Source of the DNA: JAEUWI01 sp942492815
GTDB taxonomy: Bacteria; Hydrogenedentota; Hydrogenedentia; Hydrogenedentales; JAEUWI01
Direction: 5' to 3'
Assembly: GCA_942492815.1 (NCBI GenBank)
Contig: OW818658.1
Span: 2,790,001 to 2,854,000 of the forward strand
DNA: 64,000 nucleotides
The notes under the pieces were generated by a model. It was given only the letters and a program-made list of their open reading frames with translations, was not told where the DNA came from and ran no database searches. Below are positions 1 through 7,555 of the stretch, piece after piece (within the stretch, counting starts at the first letter, position 1; each line of letters begins with the position of its first letter). The position numbers were made by a program, and so were the translations under genes.

Positions 1-224
1 GGCATCTTATCTTCCGGGATGATCTCGCTGAGATAGACAAACTCTGTGGGAAAGCCCCAACCCACCCCGGCCATCTGGCCGAGCCAGGCCCCAGCCATTT
101 TATCACGGTATTCTTCGATGGAAATGCGGCGAAAATCTTCGGCGGAGGCCTTGAGGCCGAAGAACAGCGCGGCGCACAGGGCCAGCACCAGTGGGAGTCG
201 TCGAATGCCAATACTGCGGGACAT
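1..224 (-). CDS. ADP-ribosylglycohydrolase-like secreted protein (N-terminal part, runs off the window)
   Basis: The reading frame is open from an ATG at 224 down to base 1, so only the first ~74 residues are visible. They show a signal peptide (basic MSRSIGIRRL start, hydrophobic LVLALCAALFFGL core, ASA cleavage site) and then a mature start containing DKMAGAWLGQMAGVGWG. That Gly-rich helix is characteristic of the ADP-ribosylglycohydrolase (ADP-ribosyl-crystallin J1) fold, where it precedes the metal site. Members with a signal peptide are common among secreted proteins of Planctomycetes-like bacteria, and their substrates are mostly unknown. The catalytic acidic residues lie outside the window, so activity cannot be judged. 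Family assignment is an inference from this short motif. Confidence 0.6.
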   Translation of the reverse strand, partial: MSRSIGIRRLPLVLALCAALFFGLKASAEDFRRISIEEYRDKMAGAWLGQMAGVGWGFPTEFVYLSEIIPEDKM

Positions 225-746
225 GGTGGATTCCTTATGCTATGGGGATGTAAATAGGAGAACTGCCCCTGAGTGTAGCGCAGCGGACCCGGTTTACGCC
301 ACCAATGGCGTAAATGAGGCCGGCCCCCTGAAGCATCAACGAGCTTGACGAAACCACGAACGGATCTGGGGCGGCCTCTGACCGCAACGAAATGTTTCAC
401 CACGAAGGCCACGAAGAGCGCGAAGAAGAAAGAGGGAAGGAAGCGTTTTGCAACTATGATTCCCCCCCTGCAGTCCAGGCAAGACCAAATTGAGCTCACG
501 CCCCAATTATCTTTGCGACTTCGCACCTATGCGTGCAATACATCAGAAAGAATGCATAACAAGGGTGACTAAACGACCGCTGAAGCCCTGCAACGCAGCA
601 AACTCTTTTCTCTTCGTGTTCTTCGTGCCTTCGTGGTGAATAATCTCTTCCCGCCATTTCCTGATTGCAAGTGGCAGAGCCTGAGCGAGTTGGGGATAGA
701 TTGCTCGAATTATCTTTCCAAGAAAACAAGATAGTCACGGATAGTA
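225..746. other. Long intergenic region with an inverted pair of CACGAAG repeats
   Basis: No convincing gene is present; the short ORFs here lack ribosome binding sites and recognisable protein features. The notable content is an inverted repeat pair, listed separately (about 396-432 and 603-641). The remainder shows nothing I can assign. Confidence 0.6.
396..641. repeat. Inverted pair of CACGAAG-type intergenic repeats
   Basis: The left arm (about 396-432) reads TTCACCACGAAGGCCACGAA and continues with further CGAAGA units. The right arm (about 603-641) is its near-perfect reverse complement, ending TTCGTGCCTTCGTGGTGAA. The arms are separated by about 170 bp. Repeats built from CACGAAGGCACGAAGAACACGAAG are a recurrent intergenic family in several environmental bacterial lineages. 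The inverted arrangement could form a long stem and resembles a bacterial interspersed mosaic element. No protein is encoded. Confidence 0.65.
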
Positions 747-1379
747 TTACTTTATCGGTGTTACATCCACCCAGGCATCATCCCTGAAAACGATTTCCCG
801 TTCCTCGCCATTGCGTTCAACGAGGTAGCGCCGCTCTTCGGATTCAATGGGTTTCACCACCTTAAGCCACTCGGTTCCCGTTGCTATCCATGACACATTT
901 CGGGTCTTGTCAACAAAGATATCCAGAAACCCATCCAAATTCCAGTCGCTGTAGTCCGCGTATCGGGCACCCTTCAAACCGGTATTGCTCACCTGCATAC
1001 TGTCGAACGCCCCATTGTTATCCGAATCCATGAGAGCAAGTAAGTAACCGTCCGACTCCTGCCCAGCAGGCCGAATCTCCGCGGTGCAGGTGTCATACTT
1101 GCCGTCATGGTTGGAATCCACAAGTTTGGTCTCCAACCCGAGAGGCCCATGGGGGCTCATGGCCATCATCCAGCCTTCGGACATGCCATCCCCGCCCCTG
1201 TCCAGCAAGCTTTCCTTGGCCTCCGATGGCCCCGGCCACGAGTACAGGGTCGCCCCCTTCGTATGCACGACGCTGTAGAAATGTCCGCCGGTAATGAATC
1301 CGACTACACCCAGACCGATTGCAATACCCGCAATCAGGAAGATCCACTCTCTCTTGCTCGGCTGAACTTGGTTACTCAT
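747..1379 (-). CDS. Membrane-anchored protein with Asp-rich calcium-binding-like repeats
   Basis: The protein has about 210 residues when started at the ATG at 1379, preferred over an upstream in-frame codon because GGAGG lies 8 nt before it. An N-terminal transmembrane segment (about 11-31, WIFLIAGIAIGLGVVGFITG) anchors an extracytoplasmic domain. Three Asp-rich loops follow, DSNHDGKYD, DSDNNGAFD and DWNLDGFLD, spaced like EF-hand or FG-GAP type calcium loops. The C-terminus has no motif I know. It stands alone between unrelated genes. I do not recognise the family; calcium binding is inferred from the loops only. Confidence 0.7.
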   Translation of the reverse strand: MSNQVQPSKREWIFLIAGIAIGLGVVGFITGGHFYSVVHTKGATLYSWPGPSEAKESLLDRGGDGMSEGWMMAMSPHGPLGLETKLVDSNHDGKYDTCTAEIRPAGQESDGYLLALMDSDNNGAFDSMQVSNTGLKGARYADYSDWNLDGFLDIFVDKTRNVSWIATGTEWLKVVKPIESEERRYLVERNGEEREIVFRDDAWVDVTPIK

Positions 1380-1529
1380 AAGAAAACCTCCAACAGAAGA
1401 CCAGGTAAAAAACAATGAAGAATGCAATTATGCTGATAGTTCACGAGGGGGTCAATCCGGCCTCCGCACTCGTTCACAAGCTCCGAGACGTCGTCCCCTT
1501 CCACACGCAATCTCGCTGGTGAGCACTGG

Positions 1530-2462
1530 TCAATGCCGCCTGACGATGACGCGGGGAGCGATCTGCTCCACCTCGGCCTGGGTCACGTGGCCGATGTCCC
1601 AGCGCATGGCGTTGACCGTACCCGCGCTCACCCCCCATATCGCGCACTGCTCCAGCGGCCACTTACGCAGCAGACCCACCGCGATCCCCGCGACCAGGGA
1701 GTCACCGGAACCGACCGCATTGATCTCTTCAATCGCAGGCGGCTTCACGTGAAGGCGCTCCTGACCATCCGATACAAATACACCGTCGGGCCCGAGAGAC
1801 AATACCACGAGGGCGACGCCTTTGCCATGGAACCAGTCGATGGCGCGCCATCGGGCCGAATCGGAATCCAGCGCATAGCCCACGAGTTCGGCCGCCTCGG
1901 CCTCATTGGGCTTGACCATGAATGGTGCCGCTTCCAAACCCAGCGCGAGTTCCCGGCCGTGGGTGTCGAGAATGACCGTCACGCCCGCCTCCTTGGTGAG
2001 CGTGATGAGGGTCCGGTAAACGTCATGGAGAACGGGATCCGGTACGGTACCATTCAGCGTCAGGATATCCGTTTCCACGAGTCGCGCACGCACTTCGTCG
2101 ATCAGACGCTCCTTCTCCAGAATAGATACGCGCGGGCCAGGTTCGAAGAGCGGCGTCTGTCGATGGGGGCCTTCTTCGAGCACCGTGGTGATGGTGCGAG
2201 TGTTCTCCGCAATCCAGACCGGATGGCATTCCAGCCCGTCTTGCCTGGTGATCATATCCACCACGTGCTGGCCGGGTGCGCCGCCCACGAGCACCACCGA
2301 GGCACTCTGTTCGCCCAGCGCCTTGACCGCACGCGCCACGTTGTTCCCCTTGCCGCCGGGAATGGTCGTAACGCGGTGGCAGACGTTCTTTTTCCCAACG
2401 TTCATGGTGTCGAGAAAAACCGTCTTGTCCACGCAGGGATTAGGAGTTACCGTAAGAATCAT
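1530..2462 (-). CDS. PfkB-type 1-phosphofructokinase family hexose kinase
   Basis: This 310-residue kinase belongs to the PfkB/ribokinase superfamily, subgroup of 1-phosphofructokinase (FruK) and tagatose-6-phosphate kinase. It starts MILTVTPNPCVDKT, typical of that subgroup. The sugar-binding GGKGNNVARA motif is near residue 37, and the ATP/anion-hole signature INAVGSGDSLVAG is near residue 245, with Asp as catalytic base. It would transfer phosphate from ATP to a phosphohexose in the cytosol. The ROK kinase gene ends 29 bp upstream in the same direction, so the two are likely one transcript supplying sugar phosphates to glycolysis. The exact substrate cannot be read from sequence. Confidence 0.9.
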   Translation of the reverse strand: MILTVTPNPCVDKTVFLDTMNVGKKNVCHRVTTIPGGKGNNVARAVKALGEQSASVVLVGGAPGQHVVDMITRQDGLECHPVWIAENTRTITTVLEEGPHRQTPLFEPGPRVSILEKERLIDEVRARLVETDILTLNGTVPDPVLHDVYRTLITLTKEAGVTVILDTHGRELALGLEAAPFMVKPNEAEAAELVGYALDSDSARWRAIDWFHGKGVALVVLSLGPDGVFVSDGQERLHVKPPAIEEINAVGSGDSLVAGIAVGLLRKWPLEQCAIWGVSAGTVNAMRWDIGHVTQAEVEQIAPRVIVRRH

Positions 2463-2491
2463 GGTCGTTCGTCCCGAGAGGGTCTTGCTCG

Positions 2492-3469
2492 CTAGAAGCT
2501 GCTCTCAAAGCGGGACAGCGCGCATCCGGCCGCACCGAGCACGCCGGAATCCGAACCCAGGCCCGCGAGCACAATCTCGCAGCGCTTGGCGGGTACTTCA
2601 AAGGAATTCTCGAAGGCCACCTTGCGGATCGGGTTCAACAGCATGTCACCGGCGGCGATCATGCCGCCACAGAGCACCACCTTCTCGGGATTCTGATAGT
2701 TGATGATGCTGGAGATGCCGAGGCCGAGCCAGGTCGCCGTTTCCTCGATAACCCAGAGGGCAAACTCGTCCCCATCGGCTGCCGCCTGGCTGATCATTTT
2801 GCCCGTCAACCCGCCGAAAGAATCGCCGCAGAGTTCGCGAAGGACCGACTTCCGTCCGGTGGAGAGGCCCTCGATAGCCGTGCGCACCATGCCGGTCACC
2901 GATCCATAGGTCTCCAGGCAGCCATGGCTGCCGCAACCGCAGGCGCGACCGTTACGCTGCATCTTCAAGTGCCCGAGTTCGGCCGCCGTCCCGTCTTCAC
3001 CGCGCAGCAGCATGCCAAACATCACCACGCCGCCGCCCACCCCGGTTCCCAGGGTAAGGAGGGCCATGTTTTGCGTGCCCTGGCCCGCGCCGAGCCAGAA
3101 TTCGCCATAGCAGGCCACATTCGCGTCGTTTTCCACGTAGCAAGGCACGTTGAGGCGGGATCGCATGATTTCCGCAAGGGGAACATTCTTCCAGCCCGGC
3201 AGATTGGGGGGACTGAAGACCACGCCGGAGCGCCAGTCCATGGGGCCGGGAGCCCCGATACCCACCGCCATCACCTGCTCGGGCGAGAGATCGGATTGGG
3301 CAAGCAGGTCGCGCACGCTGGACTCGATGGCGTCGATCACAGCCTCAGGACCGCCCTCCGCGTTGGTCGGGCGCGAATCTTTGGCCAGAACCTGCTTGTC
3401 CCACGATACCATGGCGGTCTTTACATTGGTCCCGCCAAGGTCCACTCCCACGATGACTCTACTACTCAT
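2492..3469 (-). CDS. ROK family sugar kinase (glucokinase-like)
   Basis: A 325-residue cytosolic kinase of the ROK family. The N-terminal ATP-binding motif VGVDLGGTNVKTAMV is present, and the catalytic Asp lies in VENDANVACYGE. The ROK zinc-binding signature follows as ELGHLKMQRNGRACGCGSHG, with its His and three Cys. Length matches bacterial ROK glucokinases, and there is no N-terminal HTH, so this is an enzyme rather than a ROK repressor. It probably phosphorylates glucose or a related hexose with ATP. The PfkB kinase gene follows 29 bp downstream in an apparent operon. Glucose specificity is an inference. Confidence 0.9.
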   Translation of the reverse strand: MSSRVIVGVDLGGTNVKTAMVSWDKQVLAKDSRPTNAEGGPEAVIDAIESSVRDLLAQSDLSPEQVMAVGIGAPGPMDWRSGVVFSPPNLPGWKNVPLAEIMRSRLNVPCYVENDANVACYGEFWLGAGQGTQNMALLTLGTGVGGGVVMFGMLLRGEDGTAAELGHLKMQRNGRACGCGSHGCLETYGSVTGMVRTAIEGLSTGRKSVLRELCGDSFGGLTGKMISQAAADGDEFALWVIEETATWLGLGISSIINYQNPEKVVLCGGMIAAGDMLLNPIRKVAFENSFEVPAKRCEIVLAGLGSDSGVLGAAGCALSRFESSF

Positions 3470-3659
3470 AAAACCCCTGCTCCTCTACGGGCTGTGGCCC
3501 GAGTCAATGCCCGCCCCACCAGTAGACCCGAACGGTCATCCAACGGAATTCGGCGCTCCGCGCACCAAAATCCTTACTATGACTTTGGATCTACTGTATT
3601 CAGTCAAACAGTGAAAACTGTGTAAGGCAGGATAGCGCCTTTACGGCACACCCGCCCGA

Positions 3660-5123
3660 TCAAAGCGATGATACGAATTCAGAACCCTTATGCATCCGCG
3701 CCAGGCACGCGTCCTTACCCAGAAGCTCCGCCAGCTCAAAGAGTCCCGGACCCACTGATTTTCCAGTCAGCGCCAGGCGCGCGGGGTGCACGAGTTTGCC
3801 CATGCCCACGCCCATGGATTCACCAAGATCGTGGAAGGCCTGTTTCAGCACATCGCGATTCCAATCCGTCACCGATTCCAGGCACGAAGTCAACTGGGCC
3901 ATGATCGCCACCGCGTCTTCCGCCCGCCAGATCTTCTGAACCGGCTTCTCTTCGTACGCCGTGATCTCGTGGAAGAAGAAATCGCTCAACTCGACAATCT
4001 GATTCAGCGTCGAGAGCTTTTCCCGGCAGATTTCCGTAAGCGAGGCAAACCAGACGTCGTCGCGCTGGGAGGTGTCAATACCCGCGCGATGCAGCACCGC
4101 CACCAGCCGCTTCTGCAATTGCGCAGGTTCCAGCAGCCGGATGTGCTGGCCGTTGAGCCAGTCCAGCTTCTTGCGGTCAAAACGCGCGGCGGATTTTGTC
4201 CAACGCTCCGCCACGAAGGCCTCGGTCAGCTCCGCAATCGTAAAGAGTTCGCGGTTCTCTTCCGCCGGCGTCCAACCCAGCAAAGCCACATAGTTGATGA
4301 GCGCCTCCGGCAGGTAACCATCGTCGCGCCAGTCCAGCACATTGGCGCCATGGAGGCGCTTGCTGAATTTCTTGCCGGCATCATCCAGCACCATGGGCAG
4401 ATGGGCAAACTTCGGGCGCGGATAGCCCAGAGCGTCGAAGAGCAACACGTGGCGCGCGGCGTTCGTTAAATGGTCATCGCCCCGAATTACGTGGGTGATC
4501 TGCATCAGCGCATCGTCCACCACCACCGCCAGATGAAAAATGGGGTCGCCATTGGCCTTCAGAATAACAAAGTCATCCAATTCCCGGTTGTCTGTGCGCA
4601 CGTTGCCCTGCACCCAGTCCTCCACCACCGTCTGGCCCTCAGGCGTGCGAAAACGCAGCGCGTGGGATTCGGCTTTCCGGGCTTCGGAAGTGGCCCCATC
4701 CAGATCGCGACAGGGGCACTTTTTTCGGGCCCGCTTCTCGGCCATGGCCGCCTCACGCTCGGCGTCCAGCTCCTCTTTCGAGCAGAAACAGCGGTAAGCG
4801 TGGCCGTTGGTCAGCAGCGTCATCGCGGCTTCCTGATGCAGCGCCTTGCGGTCCGACTGTCGATACGGCCCGAAAGGACCTTTCGCGGGCTCATCCCCGA
4901 AGGCCGGGCCCTCGTCCCAGTTGATCCCCAGCCATTTGAAGCCTTCGCACATGGCCTGCACAAAGGTCTCATCCGTCCGTTCCGCGTCGGTGTCTTCCAG
5001 GCGCAACACGAAGGTGCCGCCCGACTTACGGGCGAACAGCCAGTTGAACAGGGCCATCTTGGCCGTGCCAATGTGCAGGAAGCCGGAAGGGGAAGGTGCG
5101 ATGCGGCAGCGAACAGTGCTCAT
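3660..5123 (-). CDS. gltX: Glutamate--tRNA ligase
   Basis: Class I aminoacyl-tRNA synthetase that charges tRNA(Glu) with glutamate in the cytosol; 487 residues, the usual GluRS length. The N-terminus MSTVRCRIAPSPSGFLHIGT carries the HIGH-type signature as HIGT. The KMSKS-type loop is KKFSKR near residue 255. A zinc-binding Cys cluster (CFC near 111 and CPC near 139) sits in the acceptor-binding insert, as in many bacterial GluRS. The C-terminal helical anticodon-binding domain is complete. It is transcribed alone, with a 190 bp gap to the ROK gene. Whether it is discriminating or also misacylates tRNA(Gln) cannot be told here. Confidence 0.97.
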   Translation of the reverse strand: MSTVRCRIAPSPSGFLHIGTAKMALFNWLFARKSGGTFVLRLEDTDAERTDETFVQAMCEGFKWLGINWDEGPAFGDEPAKGPFGPYRQSDRKALHQEAAMTLLTNGHAYRCFCSKEELDAEREAAMAEKRARKKCPCRDLDGATSEARKAESHALRFRTPEGQTVVEDWVQGNVRTDNRELDDFVILKANGDPIFHLAVVVDDALMQITHVIRGDDHLTNAARHVLLFDALGYPRPKFAHLPMVLDDAGKKFSKRLHGANVLDWRDDGYLPEALINYVALLGWTPAEENRELFTIAELTEAFVAERWTKSAARFDRKKLDWLNGQHIRLLEPAQLQKRLVAVLHRAGIDTSQRDDVWFASLTEICREKLSTLNQIVELSDFFFHEITAYEEKPVQKIWRAEDAVAIMAQLTSCLESVTDWNRDVLKQAFHDLGESMGVGMGKLVHPARLALTGKSVGPGLFELAELLGKDACLARMHKGSEFVSSL

Positions 5124-5224
5124 GGGTACTCCGTACGTGGTTTGTGGCGAAGGTATTCGAGACTGAGATCATAGCATACGCGTGGCGAGGTTTAGAATGT
5201 GCCCCGCCCGACCACCAGGCATCA

Positions 5225-6412
5225 TCACGCGCCGGACCCGCCCGTCCGGCCGGTCAGAAACCAGGTCCGCACGGAGCCCATGTCTTTCACGACGATGGAG
5301 CCGCGATCCTCGAACAGGAAGGATGCACCGAGTCGCGATCGGGTGGCCTCCGATATCTGGATACGTCCTGCGGTTCCATGGGATTCCATTCGGCTGGCCG
5401 TGTTTACCGCGGCGCCCCACAGGTCGTAGATAAACTTCCGCTTGCCAATGACCCCCGCCACCACGGGCCCACTGTGAATGCCGATTCGAGTCTCGAAGTT
5501 GCATCCGCTCCGGGCGTTGAACCGGGCCAGGGCCTCCAATATGTCCAGCGCCATGTGGGCCGCACGGGCCGCGTGGTCCTCCGCGGGAACGGGGATCCCC
5601 GCAGCGGCCATGTAGGCATCGCCAATGCTCTTGATCTTCTCCAGGCCGCAGGCTTGGGCGATGTCGTCATAGTCCCCGAATATTTCATTGAGCAGTACGA
5701 CGAGACGCTCAGGGCTGACACCGGCCGAGAACTTCGTAAACCCCACCAGATCCGCAAACAGCACGGTCGCCTCGGAAAAGCTGTCGGCGATAACATCGGA
5801 GAAGCCATCGCCGATTTCTTCCCGCCGCATTTTTAGTCGCTCAGTAATGGCATGCGGGAGAACATTGAACAGCAGCCGTTCCGAGAGTTTTTGCTCGTCT
5901 ACGATCTGATCGTAGAGGGTCCGGAGCTCAATGTTTTGCTGCCGGATCATCGCGCGACTCTCCTCCACCTCCCGCAGGGACTGCTCCAGCATGGCGGCGT
6001 GCAGGATAGTCTCCTTGTGGAGCAGGCGCACTTCCAGCATGTTGTGGACGCGCGCCTGGAGCTCGATCAGATCGAAAGGCTTGCTGATAAAATCCTTCGC
6101 CCCCGCTTGCAGCGCGCGCAGTTTGTGGCCCGGCTGGGCCGTGATCACAAGGACGGAAAGGTAGCCGTCCGACTCGATCTGTTTGAGATCCTCCATTATC
6201 TGGAAACCATCCAGGCCGGGCATGTGTAGGTCGAGGAGGATCAAGTCAAACTTTCTTCCAAGGTGCAGGGCACAGACTTCGAATGGATTCCGCGTCGAAC
6301 TGATCGATGTATAACCGGCACTTTGCAATGCCCGTTCGATCAGGCGGACATTGGCCTCCAGATCATCGACCACAAGGATATTGGAGTTGAGGATGTCGGA
6401 TTCACTCACCAT
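5225..6412 (-). CDS. Response regulator with C-terminal class III adenylate/guanylate cyclase domain
   Basis: A 395-residue two-domain protein. Residues 1-130 are a CheY-like receiver (ILVVDDLEANVRL; phosphorylated Asp in LILLDLHMPG; Lys in FISKP). A helical linker follows (about 130-190, coiled-coil-like). The rest is a class III nucleotide cyclase domain with the metal-binding LFADLVGFTKFS, the transition-state Arg/Asn region (WGAAVNTASRMES) and GIHSGPVVAGVIG. It would make cAMP or cGMP on phosphorylation. The receiver is closely similar to those of the proteins at 6485 and 10299, which end in other outputs. It is the last gene of the signalling run starting at 14852. Confidence 0.92.
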   Translation of the reverse strand: MVSESDILNSNILVVDDLEANVRLIERALQSAGYTSISSTRNPFEVCALHLGRKFDLILLDLHMPGLDGFQIMEDLKQIESDGYLSVLVITAQPGHKLRALQAGAKDFISKPFDLIELQARVHNMLEVRLLHKETILHAAMLEQSLREVEESRAMIRQQNIELRTLYDQIVDEQKLSERLLFNVLPHAITERLKMRREEIGDGFSDVIADSFSEATVLFADLVGFTKFSAGVSPERLVVLLNEIFGDYDDIAQACGLEKIKSIGDAYMAAAGIPVPAEDHAARAAHMALDILEALARFNARSGCNFETRIGIHSGPVVAGVIGKRKFIYDLWGAAVNTASRMESHGTAGRIQISEATRSRLGASFLFEDRGSIVVKDMGSVRTWFLTGRTGGSGA

Positions 6413-6484
6413 GCCGGTTTTCTCCCATGCGGATCGGCACCGAACGCAGCCCAGGCTGGTTGAAATGGTGCAAGGGACATCATG

Positions 6485-7441
6485 TCAAATACTCGCCGCG
6501 ACTGGCGGAACCGTGCGTGCCGAAACTCGATAGGAGTTCTTTCCATCGCGCTTGGCGTCGTATAACTCCAGATCCGCGCACTTCATCAGGGTGTCCAAGT
6601 CCTCGCCGTGCTCGGGAAAGATGCTGATGCCTGCGCTGGCGCTGACGCTCATCTGGTGTCCCTGGATGGCAAAGGGTTGCTGCATTGCCACTATCAGTTT
6701 CGAACCCGCAACAGCGGCCGCCGCGGCGTCGCGTACGTCCCACAGCGCTATCACAAACTCGTCGCCACCGAGGCGCGCCACCGTATCCTCTTGACGCACG
6801 GCGTTCAAGAGGCGCCCGGCGGCCATCTTCAGCAAAATGTCTCCGGCGTCGTGGCCCCAGGTGTCGTTGATCAGTTTGAATCCGTCCAAGTCCAGGAACA
6901 CGAGCGCCATGCCGCCCTTATTCCTTCGGGCATGGGCGATAGCCAGCGAGGCCCTCTCGGCCAGGAGCCTCCGGTTTGCAAGGCCCGTCAAGGAGTCATG
7001 CAGTGCCAGGGATTCGAACAACTTGCCGTAATTGCGCGCTTCCTTGTGCAGCAGGCGAACCTCCAGCATATTGTGGACCCGCGCCCGGACTTCAACAAGA
7101 TCGAGTGGCTTGCTGATGAAATCCTTTGCGCCGGCTTGCAACGCGCGCAGCTTGTGACCCGGCTGAGCCGTGACCACAAGGACGGGTAGATAGCCGCCTC
7201 CTTCAACCTCCTTCAGGCCCTCCATCACCTGAAACCCATCCATGCCGGGCATCTCAAGATCGAGGAGGATTAAATCATATCGGTGGTTCCGGTAGAGCTC
7301 ACAGACCTCGTGGGGATTCCTCGTGGAGGCGACCGAGGTATAGCCGGCGCCGCGCAACGCGCAGTCGAGCAGGCGTACATTCGCCTCCAGATCATCCACG
7401 ATCAGGATCGCGGCGTTGAGAATATCGACTTCACTAATCAT
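6485..7441 (-). CDS. Response regulator with GGDEF diguanylate cyclase domain
   Basis: A 318-residue protein resembling PleD-type regulators with one receiver. The receiver (1-130) has ILIVDDLEANVRL, the phosphorylation site LILLDLEMPG and the FISKP Lys. The GGDEF domain (about 145-310) carries an intact catalytic GGDEF in VARLGGDEF and an inhibitory I-site RQED five residues before it, so a working, product-inhibited diguanylate cyclase is expected. There is no EAL domain. The receiver is nearly the same as that in the neighbours at 5225 and 10299, implying a shared input and different outputs. Transcription follows the hybrid kinase gene at 7556 with a 114 bp gap. Confidence 0.93.
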   Translation of the reverse strand: MISEVDILNAAILIVDDLEANVRLLDCALRGAGYTSVASTRNPHEVCELYRNHRYDLILLDLEMPGMDGFQVMEGLKEVEGGGYLPVLVVTAQPGHKLRALQAGAKDFISKPLDLVEVRARVHNMLEVRLLHKEARNYGKLFESLALHDSLTGLANRRLLAERASLAIAHARRNKGGMALVFLDLDGFKLINDTWGHDAGDILLKMAAGRLLNAVRQEDTVARLGGDEFVIALWDVRDAAAAAVAGSKLIVAMQQPFAIQGHQMSVSASAGISIFPEHGEDLDTLMKCADLELYDAKRDGKNSYRVSARTVPPVAASI

Positions 7442-7555
7442 GCCTTGGTTGCCTTGACAGTTGCGCCGAACGGATAGCGTCCGCGCGAATCGGAAACAAT
7501 AAAATGGATTAAGTGCTTGCCATGGCGCAACATCAATCCCGCGGCAGGCTCCAAG

